Assembly: GCA_030584025.1 (NCBI GenBank)
Contig: CP129487.1
Span: 2,294,001 to 2,358,000 of the forward strand
DNA from: Cyclobacteriaceae bacterium
Lineage (GTDB): Bacteria > Bacteroidota > Bacteroidia > Cytophagales > Cyclobacteriaceae
Direction: 5' to 3'
Length of the DNA: 64,000 bases
Below are positions 16,706-23,786 of the stretch, piece after piece. The notes below the pieces were generated by a model. The model saw only the letters and a list, made by a program, of their open reading frames with translations. It was not told the origin of the DNA and did no database searches. Positions within the stretch are counted from its first letter, which is position 1. Each line of letters begins with the position of its first letter. The position numbers and the translations under genes were made by a program.

Positions 16706-16936
16706 TTACACTCCATTTTTGCTTTTGTTCTTTTCATCTTTCATTCTCCAATGTAAAACTTCAATCAAGGTAAATACTGGTCCCAGTAATGGTAGAATGA
16801 TAATCTCCAATATTCTCAACACTCTCCCAGTTGTTGTCATCTTTTTGTTGTAAACAATTACAATAACCGCAACTATTATTAGGATGAAATTAACAACACC
16901 GATAATCAGCCAAACATTATTTATGATCGTCATCAT
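16706..16936 (-). CDS. Small membrane protein with two predicted helices (PLDc_N-like)
   Basis: A 76-residue protein with two hydrophobic helices, about residues 8-28 (VWLIIGVVNFILIIVAVIVI) and 42-62 (ILEIIILPLLGPVFTLIEVL), joined by a short basic loop and ending in a Lys-rich tail. The layout, including the P-L-L-G-P motif in the second helix, resembles the phospholipase D N-terminal membrane segment found in many small Bacteroidota proteins. Function unknown. Upstream gene on the same strand is a lipoprotein 40 bases away. Confidence 0.6.
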   Translation of the reverse strand: MMTIINNVWLIIGVVNFILIIVAVIVIVYNKKMTTTGRVLRILEIIILPLLGPVFTLIEVLHWRMKDEKNKSKNGV

Positions 16937-16976
16937 TTCTGTATTTTTTTAATGAATTCGGTAGCTTTATCTCCAT

Positions 16977-17594
16977 TCAATTGAAATATTGGCTAATACT
17001 TATTCTTTTGTTACGTCCGTCATGTACTATTTCAATTCCATTATAAATCAGATTGTCTTCCGGGTCATCATCCTCAATTTCGTACCAAACGCTTTTCTGT
17101 CCGCTGTGTGCTCTTCTTATTTTTCCTTCTCTGATCATTTTACTGTAGTGATCCATTTTATAGTCTATGGAAAGTTCTAGCACTTTATTTATCCAGTATG
17201 TCGAGTCTGTGATAGGATAACTGTCATCGGTCAATTTCAACTCAACTAAAAGCCCTGAGTGAGTACAACCACCTTTTGAAAAGAAAACTGTGTCTTGTCC
17301 AATTGAAACGAGTGCTTTTTTAAGGTCATTTCTCCATATGAAGTCCTTTATGTTAAGTTCCGCTAGCCAGTTAGTTGTCAGTCCCTTGTAGTCGTTGTTA
17401 AATATACAGTCTTCTTCGTCTGAATCAGAACTTGTGTTTGTCGCTATATCTTTCTCCTCTTTTGCTGTCACCGTTGGTATTATGGTGTCTGCTTTCTCTG
17501 TTGTTCTTAAGGTATCTGCTGTCTCGGTATTTTTATTTGGTTGAGAACATGAAATTAGAAGTCCGATTATCAGGTAAAATAATGCTCTTGTCAT
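16977..17594 (-). CDS. Hypothetical lipoprotein
   Basis: A 205-residue protein with lipoprotein signal MTRALFYLIIGLLISC (lipobox LISC), a Thr/Glu/Asp-rich linker (about residues 18-60) and a globular C-terminal part that I cannot assign. ATG 17594 is preferred over an upstream start in the same frame because it begins the signal peptide. Codon usage is more A/T-rich than that of the his operon genes. A hairpin lies 21 bases upstream of the start. Confidence 0.65.
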   Translation of the reverse strand: MTRALFYLIIGLLISCSQPNKNTETADTLRTTEKADTIIPTVTAKEEKDIATNTSSDSDEEDCIFNNDYKGLTTNWLAELNIKDFIWRNDLKKALVSIGQDTVFFSKGGCTHSGLLVELKLTDDSYPITDSTYWINKVLELSIDYKMDHYSKMIREGKIRRAHSGQKSVWYEIEDDDPEDNLIYNGIEIVHDGRNKRISISQYFN

Positions 17595-17614
17595 AAAATA
17601 AAAGATTCTTATCG

Positions 17615-17641
17615 CTTTGTTGGAGTTCTTCTCCAACAAAG
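17615..17641. repeat. Perfect hairpin, covarying with the one at 16630-16648
   Basis: An 11-bp perfect stem CTTTGTTGGAG (17615-17625) and CTCCAACAAAG (17631-17641) with a TTCTT loop, without a T-run on either strand. Its core differs from that of 16630-16648 by a compensatory pair change (G-C to T-A) and a G-C to G-T change. Confidence 0.8.
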
Positions 17642-17663
17642 TAGTAAAAGTTTTAAAGTATAA

Positions 17664-18157
17664 CTATTTTGAATGCACATTCATTACCTGCATAAGGTAG
17701 TCCTTAAAACTCTCCTCAGTTTTCCTAAAATCCAGAATCACAAGAAGAATCTCAAGAATTATTACACAGCTAAAAATCACCCATCCGTATAAGTCATTAA
17801 AAAAAGTAAACACTGGAATAAACAAAAACGCTATTAACCATAAGAATCCAAGTAAGCCATACCTTTTCGGTTTTATTTCAATATGAAGCTCCCTACTACT
17901 TTCATTTAACTTCCCATGGATTTCAAACATAGAAATACCATCTTTTAATATTCCTAACCTTGTTCTACGGAGTTCAAATTGTTTATGATTCGTATCAACC
18001 ACCCAATCCAAGGCTTTTTAATTGTTAGTTCATTTCTGAAATACCTGTTCAAGGCTGATGTATATGTATCCCCTTCTGTATCTAGATATATTCGAATAAA
18101 AATATCATCAGTAATATTCTCAGAACAGTCAATTGAAAATTTATCAACAACAAACAT
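17664..18157 (-). pseudogene. Frameshifted membrane-protein gene
   Basis: Two overlapping open frames appear to be one gene. The first, from ATG 18157, gives an N-terminal domain (MFVVDKFSIDCSENITDD... to NELTIKK) and then loses sense. The second, one frame over, continues with ALDWVVDTNHKQFELRRTRL and two membrane helices near the end (YGLLGFLWLIAFLFIPVFTF and GWVIFSCVIILEILLVILDF). Adding one A to the five-A run near 18015-18020 joins them into a protein of about 164 residues. It could be a sequencing error, a real inactivating deletion or, less likely, -1 recoding. I do not recognise the family. Confidence 0.6.
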
Positions 18158-18166
18158 TAAAATGGG

Positions 18167-18946
18167 CTATTGCTTCAACACCATCAACTCCACCTTTCTG
18201 AACTCAATGGGCGCACTCTCGCTTTGCAGTGAAATAGTGCCGCCTTTAACCGGTGTGCCTGCGTGTATCGCATAGTTTTCGGGTAGGTAGTCGCCACCAA
18301 TGACTGGTTTCGTGTAGGTGAGCACGGTGTCGCCCATGATTACGTGGTGCAGGAGGCTGTCGCCATAGGCAATTACTTCTGCGGTTACCCACTCGCCTTC
18401 CATAAACGTTTTGGTTGGCGCGCTGATGCAATGCACGGTATTAAGCGTGTCGGCCAGGTATATATGCATGCCGGGTGTGCACAAATTACCGGTAGACCGT
18501 TGGCGCTCGGGAGTACCGCCCAAAAACTGCGCTTCGAGCGAAACGGGAAAATCCTGGTCTACACCCATCGTCTCCACGCGTTGGCCATGCACCATTACGC
18601 CACTGTTCATAAAAGCCCAGTCGGCCGCGCCCGGTGCACGCGCGCCCGCAAAGCGGTATTCAATGCGCAGACGGTAGTGGGTAAATTCATCTTTATAAAA
18701 CAAATGCCCAAACTCCCCGCGGAAGGAATCGTATTCGCTGTACGAAACTTTTAAAATGCCATCTTCCACCCGGAAGGTGTTGTTGAAGTTAACGCCCGCT
18801 TCGTAACCGGAGATTTTTGGCGTCCACCCGGTAAGGTCTTTGCCGTTGAAGAGTTGTATCCACGTTTCTTCGGTGGCGGTTTCTTTTTTGGTGGTACAGG
18901 ATGCAAGTGTTGCGAGGAGGATGATGAATAGGGAGATGTTTTTCAT
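18167..18946 (-). CDS. DUF1080 (3-keto-disaccharide hydrolase-like) lipoprotein
   Basis: A 259-residue lipoprotein (MKNISLFIILLATLASC, lipobox LASC) with a single DUF1080 domain, a concanavalin-like jelly roll recognised by WIQLFNGKDLTGWTPK at the start, the central FTHYRLRIEYRF, and the final APIEFRKVELMVLK. Some family members hydrolyse 3-keto-glycosides, others may only bind sugars. Position at the cell surface or in the periplasm suggests a role in polysaccharide use (inference). Starts 9 bases... upstream neighbour is a repeat-rich gap, downstream neighbour the frameshifted gene. Confidence 0.85.
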   Translation of the reverse strand: MKNISLFIILLATLASCTTKKETATEETWIQLFNGKDLTGWTPKISGYEAGVNFNNTFRVEDGILKVSYSEYDSFRGEFGHLFYKDEFTHYRLRIEYRFAGARAPGAADWAFMNSGVMVHGQRVETMGVDQDFPVSLEAQFLGGTPERQRSTGNLCTPGMHIYLADTLNTVHCISAPTKTFMEGEWVTAEVIAYGDSLLHHVIMGDTVLTYTKPVIGGDYLPENYAIHAGTPVKGGTISLQSESAPIEFRKVELMVLKQ

Positions 18947-18994
18947 TTATAGAGATTTGAGTGGATGAAGATACGAGGAATTTTTAAGAATTCG

Positions 18995-19320
18995 TCATAG
19001 CGCCTGCCTGCTGCAGGCAGGAACGGAAGGGTTGGCGTGAAGGCTGTCTGCCGAACAGGCAGGCAATCCCAAAAGTTCGTTTAGTCTAAATGATATAGTA
19101 TGGGATTGCTTCGTCACGCGAACGATTTATACAAGTGAAAAAGCCTGGTCAGCGTTCCTCGCAATGACGGGATTTTTTCGTCATTGCGAACGGAAGGGTT
19201 GGCGTAAGCGCTGGCGTGAAGCAATCCCGCACATTACGTTTAGTCCAAACTATATAGTGTGTGATTGCTTCGCCCCACCCACCCTCAGAACTTCAGCCTG
19301 CCTACCGCAGGCAGTCTCGC
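18995..19320. repeat. Dispersed repeat cluster
   Basis: Two direct copies of an approximately 90-base unit lie at 19021-19115 and 19188-19272; both run from GAACGGAAGGGTTGGCGT through GCAATCCC and CGTTTAGTC to GATTGCTTCG. Between them is an inverted pair, CGTTCCTCGCAATGACG (19153-19169) and CGTCATTGCGAACG (19179-19192). Three CTGCC...GGCAG hairpins (around 19002-19020, 19047-19063 and 19298-19314) are interspersed. The CGTCATTGCGA...GAAGCAATCCC motif is a familiar type of bacterial intergenic repeat. I see no gene here. Confidence 0.8.
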
Positions 19321-19336
19321 AATAACGGATGATATT

Positions 19337-19363
19337 AAAAAAGCCCACCTGAAAGATGGGCTT
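19337..19363 (-). terminator. Rho-independent terminator of the small basic-protein gene
   Basis: Arms AAGCCCA (19341-19347) and TGGGCTT (19357-19363); on the minus strand the hairpin is followed by a U-run (A-run 19337-19342). It starts 4 bases after the stop codon of the 31-codon gene. Confidence 0.8.
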
Positions 19364-19367
19364 ACTG

Positions 19368-19463
19368 TTAACCTTTCTTGGCGCGTTTTTCAGCGCGCTT
19401 TTCTTTCAAACTTTTCTTGGGAGCTTTTTTGGTCTCCTTTTTACGATCCATTGATTTTGACAT
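19368..19463 (-). CDS. 31-residue Lys/Arg-rich small protein
   Basis: ATG 19463 opens a 31-codon frame, MSKSMDRKKETKKAPKKS then a Lys/Glu/Ala/Arg-rich helix ending AEKRAKKG. About half the residues are Lys or Arg. The frame is flanked by a clear terminator, which supports a real transcription unit in an otherwise repeat-filled gap. Very small basic proteins with the same MSKS start and KEKRAEK-like helix are, as I recall, common in Bacteroidota but unnamed. A role in binding nucleic acid or the ribosome would fit the composition (inference). Confidence 0.7.
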   Translation of the reverse strand: MSKSMDRKKETKKAPKKSLKEKRAEKRAKKG

Positions 19464-19558
19464 AACCGAATTGTTTTAAGATTATATCAATATTACGAAA
19501 TATTTTGACCTGATAAAAAAGGAATTGATTACACGTTTGGAAAATGGATAAGGTGTAT

Positions 19559-19653
19559 TCTCTGCGCTAAGCCTCTGCGATTTCTCAGCGCACTCTGCGG
19601 TTTAATTTTTTTAACCGCAGAGATCACAGAGGATGCGCAGAGAGCCACAGAGT
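19559..19653. repeat. Dispersed inverted repeat (CTCTGCGGTT type)
   Basis: CTCTGCGGTT (19593-19602) and AACCGCAGAG (19613-19622) form a perfect 10-bp inverted repeat around an A/T loop, extended outward by looser CTCTGCG...CGCAGAG matches. On the minus strand it lies 15 bases beyond the stop of the TPR gene. It belongs to a common class of intergenic repeats and holds no gene. Confidence 0.75.
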
Positions 19654-19668
19654 TTAAAGGATCTATGA

Positions 19669-20703
19669 TTATTTACACATAGGAAACGATGCGTCTGTAC
19701 GTTCTTTGCGCTTCACCGATTCGGCCCAGGCCTCGCAGCCTTTTACGGCATCACCACTGCTGATGTAAGCTTGTGCCAGGTAGTAATACACTTCTTCGAT
19801 AAATGGATCTAACGAAACGGCTTGTGTAAGCAGGCGAATGGCCGAAGTGTAATCTGCATTCTTTATATAATAGATGCCTTTGTTGCGATATGCCCAACCG
19901 TTATACGGATCGAGGGCTATGCTTTGGTTGATATCTTCCAACGCTTTTTCAAAATCACCTTCCAGCAAAAACAAATAGCCGCGGTTGTTCAGGTAGTAGG
20001 CATCGCGTGGTTTCAGGTCGAGTGCTTTTTTAAGTTGTGCATGCGCTTCTGGTAAGTTGCCTTCTGCTGCAAGCACCATCGCCAGAGTATTCCAGGCATT
20101 GGCTTCTTTGTCGTTTAACACAACGGCACGCTCCAATGCACGTTTCGCATCCGCGTAAGCGTGTGCATAGTAATGCACGGTGCCGATGTTCACCCACAGT
20201 TCGGCATTGATCGAATCAAGTTTCAACCCGCGATTAAATGCTTCAAGCGCTGCCGGATAATTACGCTGTTTGGTGTACACCAATCCTTCCAGGAAATGAA
20301 CGGGCAGTGTATCGGGTTTAGTGGCGCGAATGGTTTTTATATCCGCAAGGGCTTCGTCTAGTTTTTCCAATTCGTAATACGTGTTGGCGCGATTAAAAAT
20401 GGCATTCAAAAAACCGGGCTTGCAGCCGATGGCGGTTTGGTAATGCTGCAAGGCTTCCGCAAATTGTTTCTGCCGAAAGTAGGCGGTGCCCAGGTTGTTG
20501 TGTGCATCAGCATAACAGGAGTCCAACTTCAAAGCCTCATTGTAATTTTTTACAGCCAACGGAAAGTTTTGCTTCATCAACAACTCATTTCCCTTTAAAA
20601 GAAAGCGTTGCTTGCGTGTTTCAATACTATCAGAACAGGCCAGCGAGGAGAGAAATAACAGCAGGCTTAAAATTTTAATTATCTTCGTTTGATCAATCTT
20701 CAT
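19669..20703 (-). CDS. Tetratricopeptide-repeat lipoprotein
   Basis: A 344-residue protein: lipoprotein signal MKIDQTKIIKILSLLLFLSSLAC (lipobox SLAC), then about nine TPR units. Good repeats include AVKNYNEALKLDSCYADAHN, ALQHYQTAIGCKPGFLNAIF, ALEAFNRGLKLDSINAELWV and ALEDINQSIALDPYNGWAYR. TPR lipoproteins act as scaffolds in envelope complexes; the partner is unknown. The start codon (CAT on the plus strand, 20701-20703) overlaps the ATG of the divergent DUF3592 gene by 2 bases, so the promoter must lie inside that gene or the mRNA is leaderless. Confidence 0.85.
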   Translation of the reverse strand: MKIDQTKIIKILSLLLFLSSLACSDSIETRKQRFLLKGNELLMKQNFPLAVKNYNEALKLDSCYADAHNNLGTAYFRQKQFAEALQHYQTAIGCKPGFLNAIFNRANTYYELEKLDEALADIKTIRATKPDTLPVHFLEGLVYTKQRNYPAALEAFNRGLKLDSINAELWVNIGTVHYYAHAYADAKRALERAVVLNDKEANAWNTLAMVLAAEGNLPEAHAQLKKALDLKPRDAYYLNNRGYLFLLEGDFEKALEDINQSIALDPYNGWAYRNKGIYYIKNADYTSAIRLLTQAVSLDPFIEEVYYYLAQAYISSGDAVKGCEAWAESVKRKERTDASFPMCK

Positions 20704-21379
20704 GAGCATACAACAGGAAATCCGGCAACAAGTTACAGCCCTCATCCGAAGCGGTCAACGTACCGAAGCAAAAGCTTTGTTAAAAGAAAAGTTTCAGGTA
20801 ACGGATGAACAAGCGGACCAACTCATTTTGACCATCGAACGGGAAAACCCCATGGCCAATGTAATTGTGCCGCAAATGGGGAAGCAGATGGGGCGCGCCA
20901 TTGGCGGTTCAGGGGGCTGCCTGTCGCTGGTGCTCAACGGATTCATGATATTTTTCATTCTTGTTACGCTGATGTTTGCCGGTGTGGCTATTGGCATGTA
21001 CCTCTATGAAAACCGCTTTGCCAATGAGGGTATTCCAATAGAAGGCACAGTCATTAACCTGACTGAAAATGAAACCGGGTCATTGGCTCCTTTGGTGGAG
21101 TACACGTATCAGGATACACTGCGCCAATACCAAAGCAGCTTTTATTCCAGTCCGCCCGACTACGAAGTGGGCCAACAAGTACCCTTGCTGCTCAACCCTG
21201 AAAACCCCAACGAAGCCATTATCGACTCGTTTAACGACCGGTACCTGATCAGCGTAATCTTTGGCGGAGTAGGTGGTTTCTTCCTGATTTTGAGCATCGG
21301 TTTGGGTGTTGCCGCAAGAAAAGTGAAAAGAAATTTTGAGAAGTCGCCACCGGATGCGTTCTTTACGCCCGTAAAATGA
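20702..21379 (+). CDS. DUF3592-type membrane protein
   Basis: A 225-residue protein. Residues 1-50 form a soluble helical region (MSIQQEIRQQVTALIRSGQR ... DEQADQLILTIERE). Two membrane helices (LVLNGFMIFFILVTLMFAGVA and YLISVIFGGVGGFFLILSIG) bracket a beta-rich domain with IEGTVINLTENE, LVEYTYQDT and YEVGQQVPLLLNPENPNEA, which is the DUF3592 pattern. Function unknown. Its stop codon TGA (21377-21379) overlaps the ATG of the his leader peptide, so it may be transcribed with the his operon. Confidence 0.78.
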   Translation: MSIQQEIRQQVTALIRSGQRTEAKALLKEKFQVTDEQADQLILTIERENPMANVIVPQMGKQMGRAIGGSGGCLSLVLNGFMIFFILVTLMFAGVAIGMYLYENRFANEGIPIEGTVINLTENETGSLAPLVEYTYQDTLRQYQSSFYSSPPDYEVGQQVPLLLNPENPNEAIIDSFNDRYLISVIFGGVGGFFLILSIGLGVAARKVKRNFEKSPPDAFFTPVK

Positions 21380-21453
21380 TTTACACAAACAACATAAACA
21401 ATCACCACCATCATCATGTTAACAGCACGATGCGTGGCAGGTTTATGTTTTAA
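21376..21453 (+). CDS. hisL: Histidine operon leader peptide
   Basis: A 25-codon frame, MIYTNNINNHHHHHVNST then six more residues and TAA. It contains five consecutive His codons (21403-21417, CAC CAC CAT CAT CAT), far beyond chance for such a short frame. It lies directly before a terminator and hisG. In the known attenuation mechanism, shortage of charged tRNA-His stalls the ribosome on these codons and lets an antiterminator form. Its ATG overlaps the stop of the upstream gene (ATGA). The mix of both His codons argues against a vector-derived tag. Confidence 0.92.
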   Translation: MIYTNNINNHHHHHVNSTMRGRFMF

Positions 21454-21489
21454 CTAAACTATAAAGACTTTGAAGAAAGGCTTGCCGCG
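21433..21489 (+). promoter_or_regulatory. Antiterminator pairing of the his attenuator
   Basis: Bases 21433-21444 (CGTGGCAGGTTT) can pair without a gap with 21478-21489 (AGGCTTGCCGCG), 12 pairs including four G-U. The left strand starts 15 bases after the last His codon and ends 6 bases before the leader stop, so a ribosome stalled at His leaves it free while one at the stop codon covers it. The right strand is the 5' arm of the terminator, making the two structures exclusive. Confidence 0.75.
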
Positions 21490-21511
21490 ATTACGGCAGG
21501 CCTTTTTTTTT
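21476..21511 (+). terminator. Attenuator terminator upstream of hisG
   Basis: A 12-bp stem, AAAGGCTTGCCG (21476-21487) with CGGCAGGCCTTT (21494-21505), has a single T-G wobble, a CGATTA loop and an uninterrupted T-run through 21511. It stands between the His leader peptide and hisG. Confidence 0.9.
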
Positions 21512-21513
21512 GA

Positions 21514-21536
21514 CCTCAGCCTTCGACAGGCTCAGG
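21514..21536. repeat. Short hairpin repeat between attenuator and hisG
   Basis: CCTCAGCCT (21514-21522) and AGGCTCAGG (21528-21536) pair with one central mismatch around TCGAC. A similar CTTCGA...CCTCAGG sequence recurs near 25938-25956 between hisB and hisH, suggesting a dispersed element. Confidence 0.5.
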
Positions 21537-21570
21537 CTTCGGGTTAGAGCAAAAGATAAATTAAATTGAA

Positions 21571-22428
21571 ATGAACGAAGTATTACGAATTGCCATTCAG
21601 AAATCAGGGCGGCTGCAGGAAGGGTCGTTGAAGTTATTAAAAGACTGCGGACTCAGCATCAGCAACGGAAAGGATCAATTGAAAACACAGGCTTCCAATT
21701 TTCCGGTGGAAGTACTTTTTCTACGCGATGATGACATTCCTCAATACATTGAAGATGGTGTAGCCGATGCAGGCATTATTGGTGAAAACATTTTTGCAGA
21801 AAAGCAGAAAGCAGGAGAAATCATCAAGCGGCTCAACTTTGCCAAATGCCGATTGGCATTGGCCGTACCACGCACGGAACAATACACCGGTATAAGTTGG
21901 TTTGAGGGTAAGAACATCGCCACCTCCTACCCTAACATTGTCAGCGATTTTCTGAAACGCAACAACATCAAAGCCGGCATTCACGAAATCAGTGGCTCGG
22001 TAGAAATTGCACCGGGTATTGGTCTGGCCGATGCCATCTGCGACATTGTGAGCACCGGCAGCACCCTACTCAGTAACGGATTGAAGGAAGTGGAACTGGT
22101 CATGAAATCGGAAGCGGTACTGGTTGCAGGAAAGCTCAATGCAAGCAAAAAACAAATCCTCAACAAACTGGTCTTCCGCATGGAAGCCGTTCAGCAAGCA
22201 AGCAACAACAAATACATTCTATTGAATTGCCCGAATGAGGCTATTGAGCCCATCACGAATGTAATTCCGGGGATGAAAAGTCCGACCATACTGCCGCTAA
22301 GCAAACCCGGTTGGAGTTCGTTGCACTCGGTTGTAGATGAGAATGATTTCTGGGAAAAGATTGATCAGTTGAAGAAGCTGGGGGCAGAAGGCATTTTGGT
22401 GATACCGATTGAGAAGATGATTTTATAG
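21571..22428 (+). CDS. hisG: ATP phosphoribosyltransferase, long form
   Basis: 285 residues. HisG joins ATP and PRPP to make phosphoribosyl-ATP, the first and feedback-controlled step of histidine synthesis. Recognisable parts are RIAIQKSGRLQEGSLKLLKDCG at the N terminus, DDIPQYIEDGVADAGIIGEN, and the PRPP-loop region ADAICDIVSTGSTLLSNG. Residues about 210-285 form the extra C-terminal ACT-like domain of the long, self-sufficient form that binds histidine and does not need HisZ. First gene of the operon, 60 bases after the attenuator. Confidence 0.97.
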   Translation: MNEVLRIAIQKSGRLQEGSLKLLKDCGLSISNGKDQLKTQASNFPVEVLFLRDDDIPQYIEDGVADAGIIGENIFAEKQKAGEIIKRLNFAKCRLALAVPRTEQYTGISWFEGKNIATSYPNIVSDFLKRNNIKAGIHEISGSVEIAPGIGLADAICDIVSTGSTLLSNGLKEVELVMKSEAVLVAGKLNASKKQILNKLVFRMEAVQQASNNKYILLNCPNEAIEPITNVIPGMKSPTILPLSKPGWSSLHSVVDENDFWEKIDQLKKLGAEGILVIPIEKMIL

Positions 22429-22491
22429 ACACAAGTAGTAAGCTGAAAGACTAAAGAAGCAACCTAATTAAGAAATCGATCAACATATACG

Positions 22492-23772
22492 ATGAAAGTA
22501 TTCAACAATCCATCACGAAACACCTGGGAACAACTCTGTGAAAGGCCGCAACTTCAATTGGAGTTTCTGGAAAGTTCGGTGAAGAATATTCTGGCACGGG
22601 TGAGGCAAGGTGGCGATTACACACTGAAAGAATTTACGAAGCAATTTGATAAAGTTGAATTACATGAACTTGCTGTAAGCCAGACAGAAATTCAACGCGC
22701 TGTTGATAGGCTTAATGGAAAACTGAAAGAAGCCATACAAGTCGCGGCTGCGAATATTGAAAAATTTCACCAGGCGCAACTTCGCGAAGTGGTGAACGTG
22801 GAAACCATGGCTGGTGTTTCATGCTGGCGCAAAGGTGTACCAATTGAAAAGGTGGGCATTTATATTCCCGGAGGAACTGCACCTTTGTTTTCTACCGTGC
22901 TCATGCTGGCCATCCCGGCTAAGCTGGCGGGTTGCCGCGAAATCGTTTTGGTTTCTCCGCCCGACAAGCAAGGCCATATCCACTCGGCTATTTTATTCGC
23001 AGCAAACCTCACAGGAGTAACCAAAATTTTTAAAGCAGGAGGTGCACAGGCTGTTGCTGCATTGGCTTATGGTACAGAGAGCATTCCGAAAGTGAATAAG
23101 ATTTTCGGACCGGGAAATCAATACGTTACCAAAGCCAAGCAACTGGTTAATCAGCAAGGCGTGGCCATTGACATGCCAGCGGGCCCCAGCGAGGTGTTGG
23201 TGTGGGCTGATGAATCTGCAACACCTGCATTTGTTGCTGCCGATTTGTTGTCGCAAGCTGAGCATGGTACCGACAGCCAGGTGATGTTGGTAGTAAACAG
23301 TGCAGAACTTGCAGAAAAAATTCAGGAGGAAGTTCAAAAACAGTTGGCAACACTGCTTAGAAAAGAAATTGCAGAACAGGCGTTAAGAAACAGTCGTGCA
23401 CTGATAATTGACAATGAAACCGAAGCACTAAACTTTGTCAACCTCTATGCGGCTGAGCACCTGATCATCAATACGAAAAATGCTGATGCGCTTGCCGAAA
23501 AAATCATCAATGCTGGTTCGGTGTTCATCGGCAACTACACGCCCGAAGCTGCGGGTGACTATGCGTCTGGAACAAACCACACCTTGCCAACCAATGGTTA
23601 TGCCACAGCCTATGCAGGCGTTTCCGTTGAAAGCTTTTTGAAATACATCACCTTCCAGAAAATCTCAGAGGAAGGAATTAAAAAACTCGGACCGGTAGTG
23701 GAGGTCATGGCTGAAGCTGAAGAATTAATCGCACACAAAAACGCCATCAGCATTCGACTTAACAACGTATAA
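22492..23772 (+). CDS. hisD: Histidinol dehydrogenase
   Basis: 426 residues, normal for HisD, the zinc enzyme that oxidises L-histidinol to L-histidine in two NAD-dependent steps, the last steps of the pathway. Visible signatures: GVPIEKVGIYIPGGTAPLFS, FGPGNQYVTKAK, DMPAGPSEVLVWADE, the zinc-binding region LLSQAEHGTDSQ and ASGTNHTLPTNGYA with catalytic and zinc-binding His. It follows hisG by 63 bases. Nothing unusual apart from a divergent N terminus. Confidence 0.97.
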   Translation: MKVFNNPSRNTWEQLCERPQLQLEFLESSVKNILARVRQGGDYTLKEFTKQFDKVELHELAVSQTEIQRAVDRLNGKLKEAIQVAAANIEKFHQAQLREVVNVETMAGVSCWRKGVPIEKVGIYIPGGTAPLFSTVLMLAIPAKLAGCREIVLVSPPDKQGHIHSAILFAANLTGVTKIFKAGGAQAVAALAYGTESIPKVNKIFGPGNQYVTKAKQLVNQQGVAIDMPAGPSEVLVWADESATPAFVAADLLSQAEHGTDSQVMLVVNSAELAEKIQEEVQKQLATLLRKEIAEQALRNSRALIIDNETEALNFVNLYAAEHLIINTKNADALAEKIINAGSVFIGNYTPEAAGDYASGTNHTLPTNGYATAYAGVSVESFLKYITFQKISEEGIKKLGPVVEVMAEAEELIAHKNAISIRLNNV

Positions 23773-23786
23773 CATCAAATCCGCTC

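Noticed and set aside
18005..18025. Programmed -1 frameshift at ATT AAA AAG
   Set aside because: The heptamer is T AAA AAG, not the canonical A AAA AAG, and no strong stimulatory hairpin is evident immediately downstream. A deletion or sequencing error is simpler.
16592..18157. Integron-like array: short same-strand hypothetical genes separated by imperfect inverted repeats with GTTAGCC / GGCTAgAAC ends
   Set aside because: In true attC sites the RYYYAAC half comes first and GTTRRRY last; here the order is reversed on both strands, the outer arms contain an extra base, and the gap 16937-16976 is too short for an attC site. No integrase is seen.
21403..21417. Five His codons as a purification tag or vector remnant
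   Set aside because: Mixed CAC/CAT codons, position directly upstream of a terminator and hisG, and exclusive pairing with an antiterminator fit a natural leader peptide.
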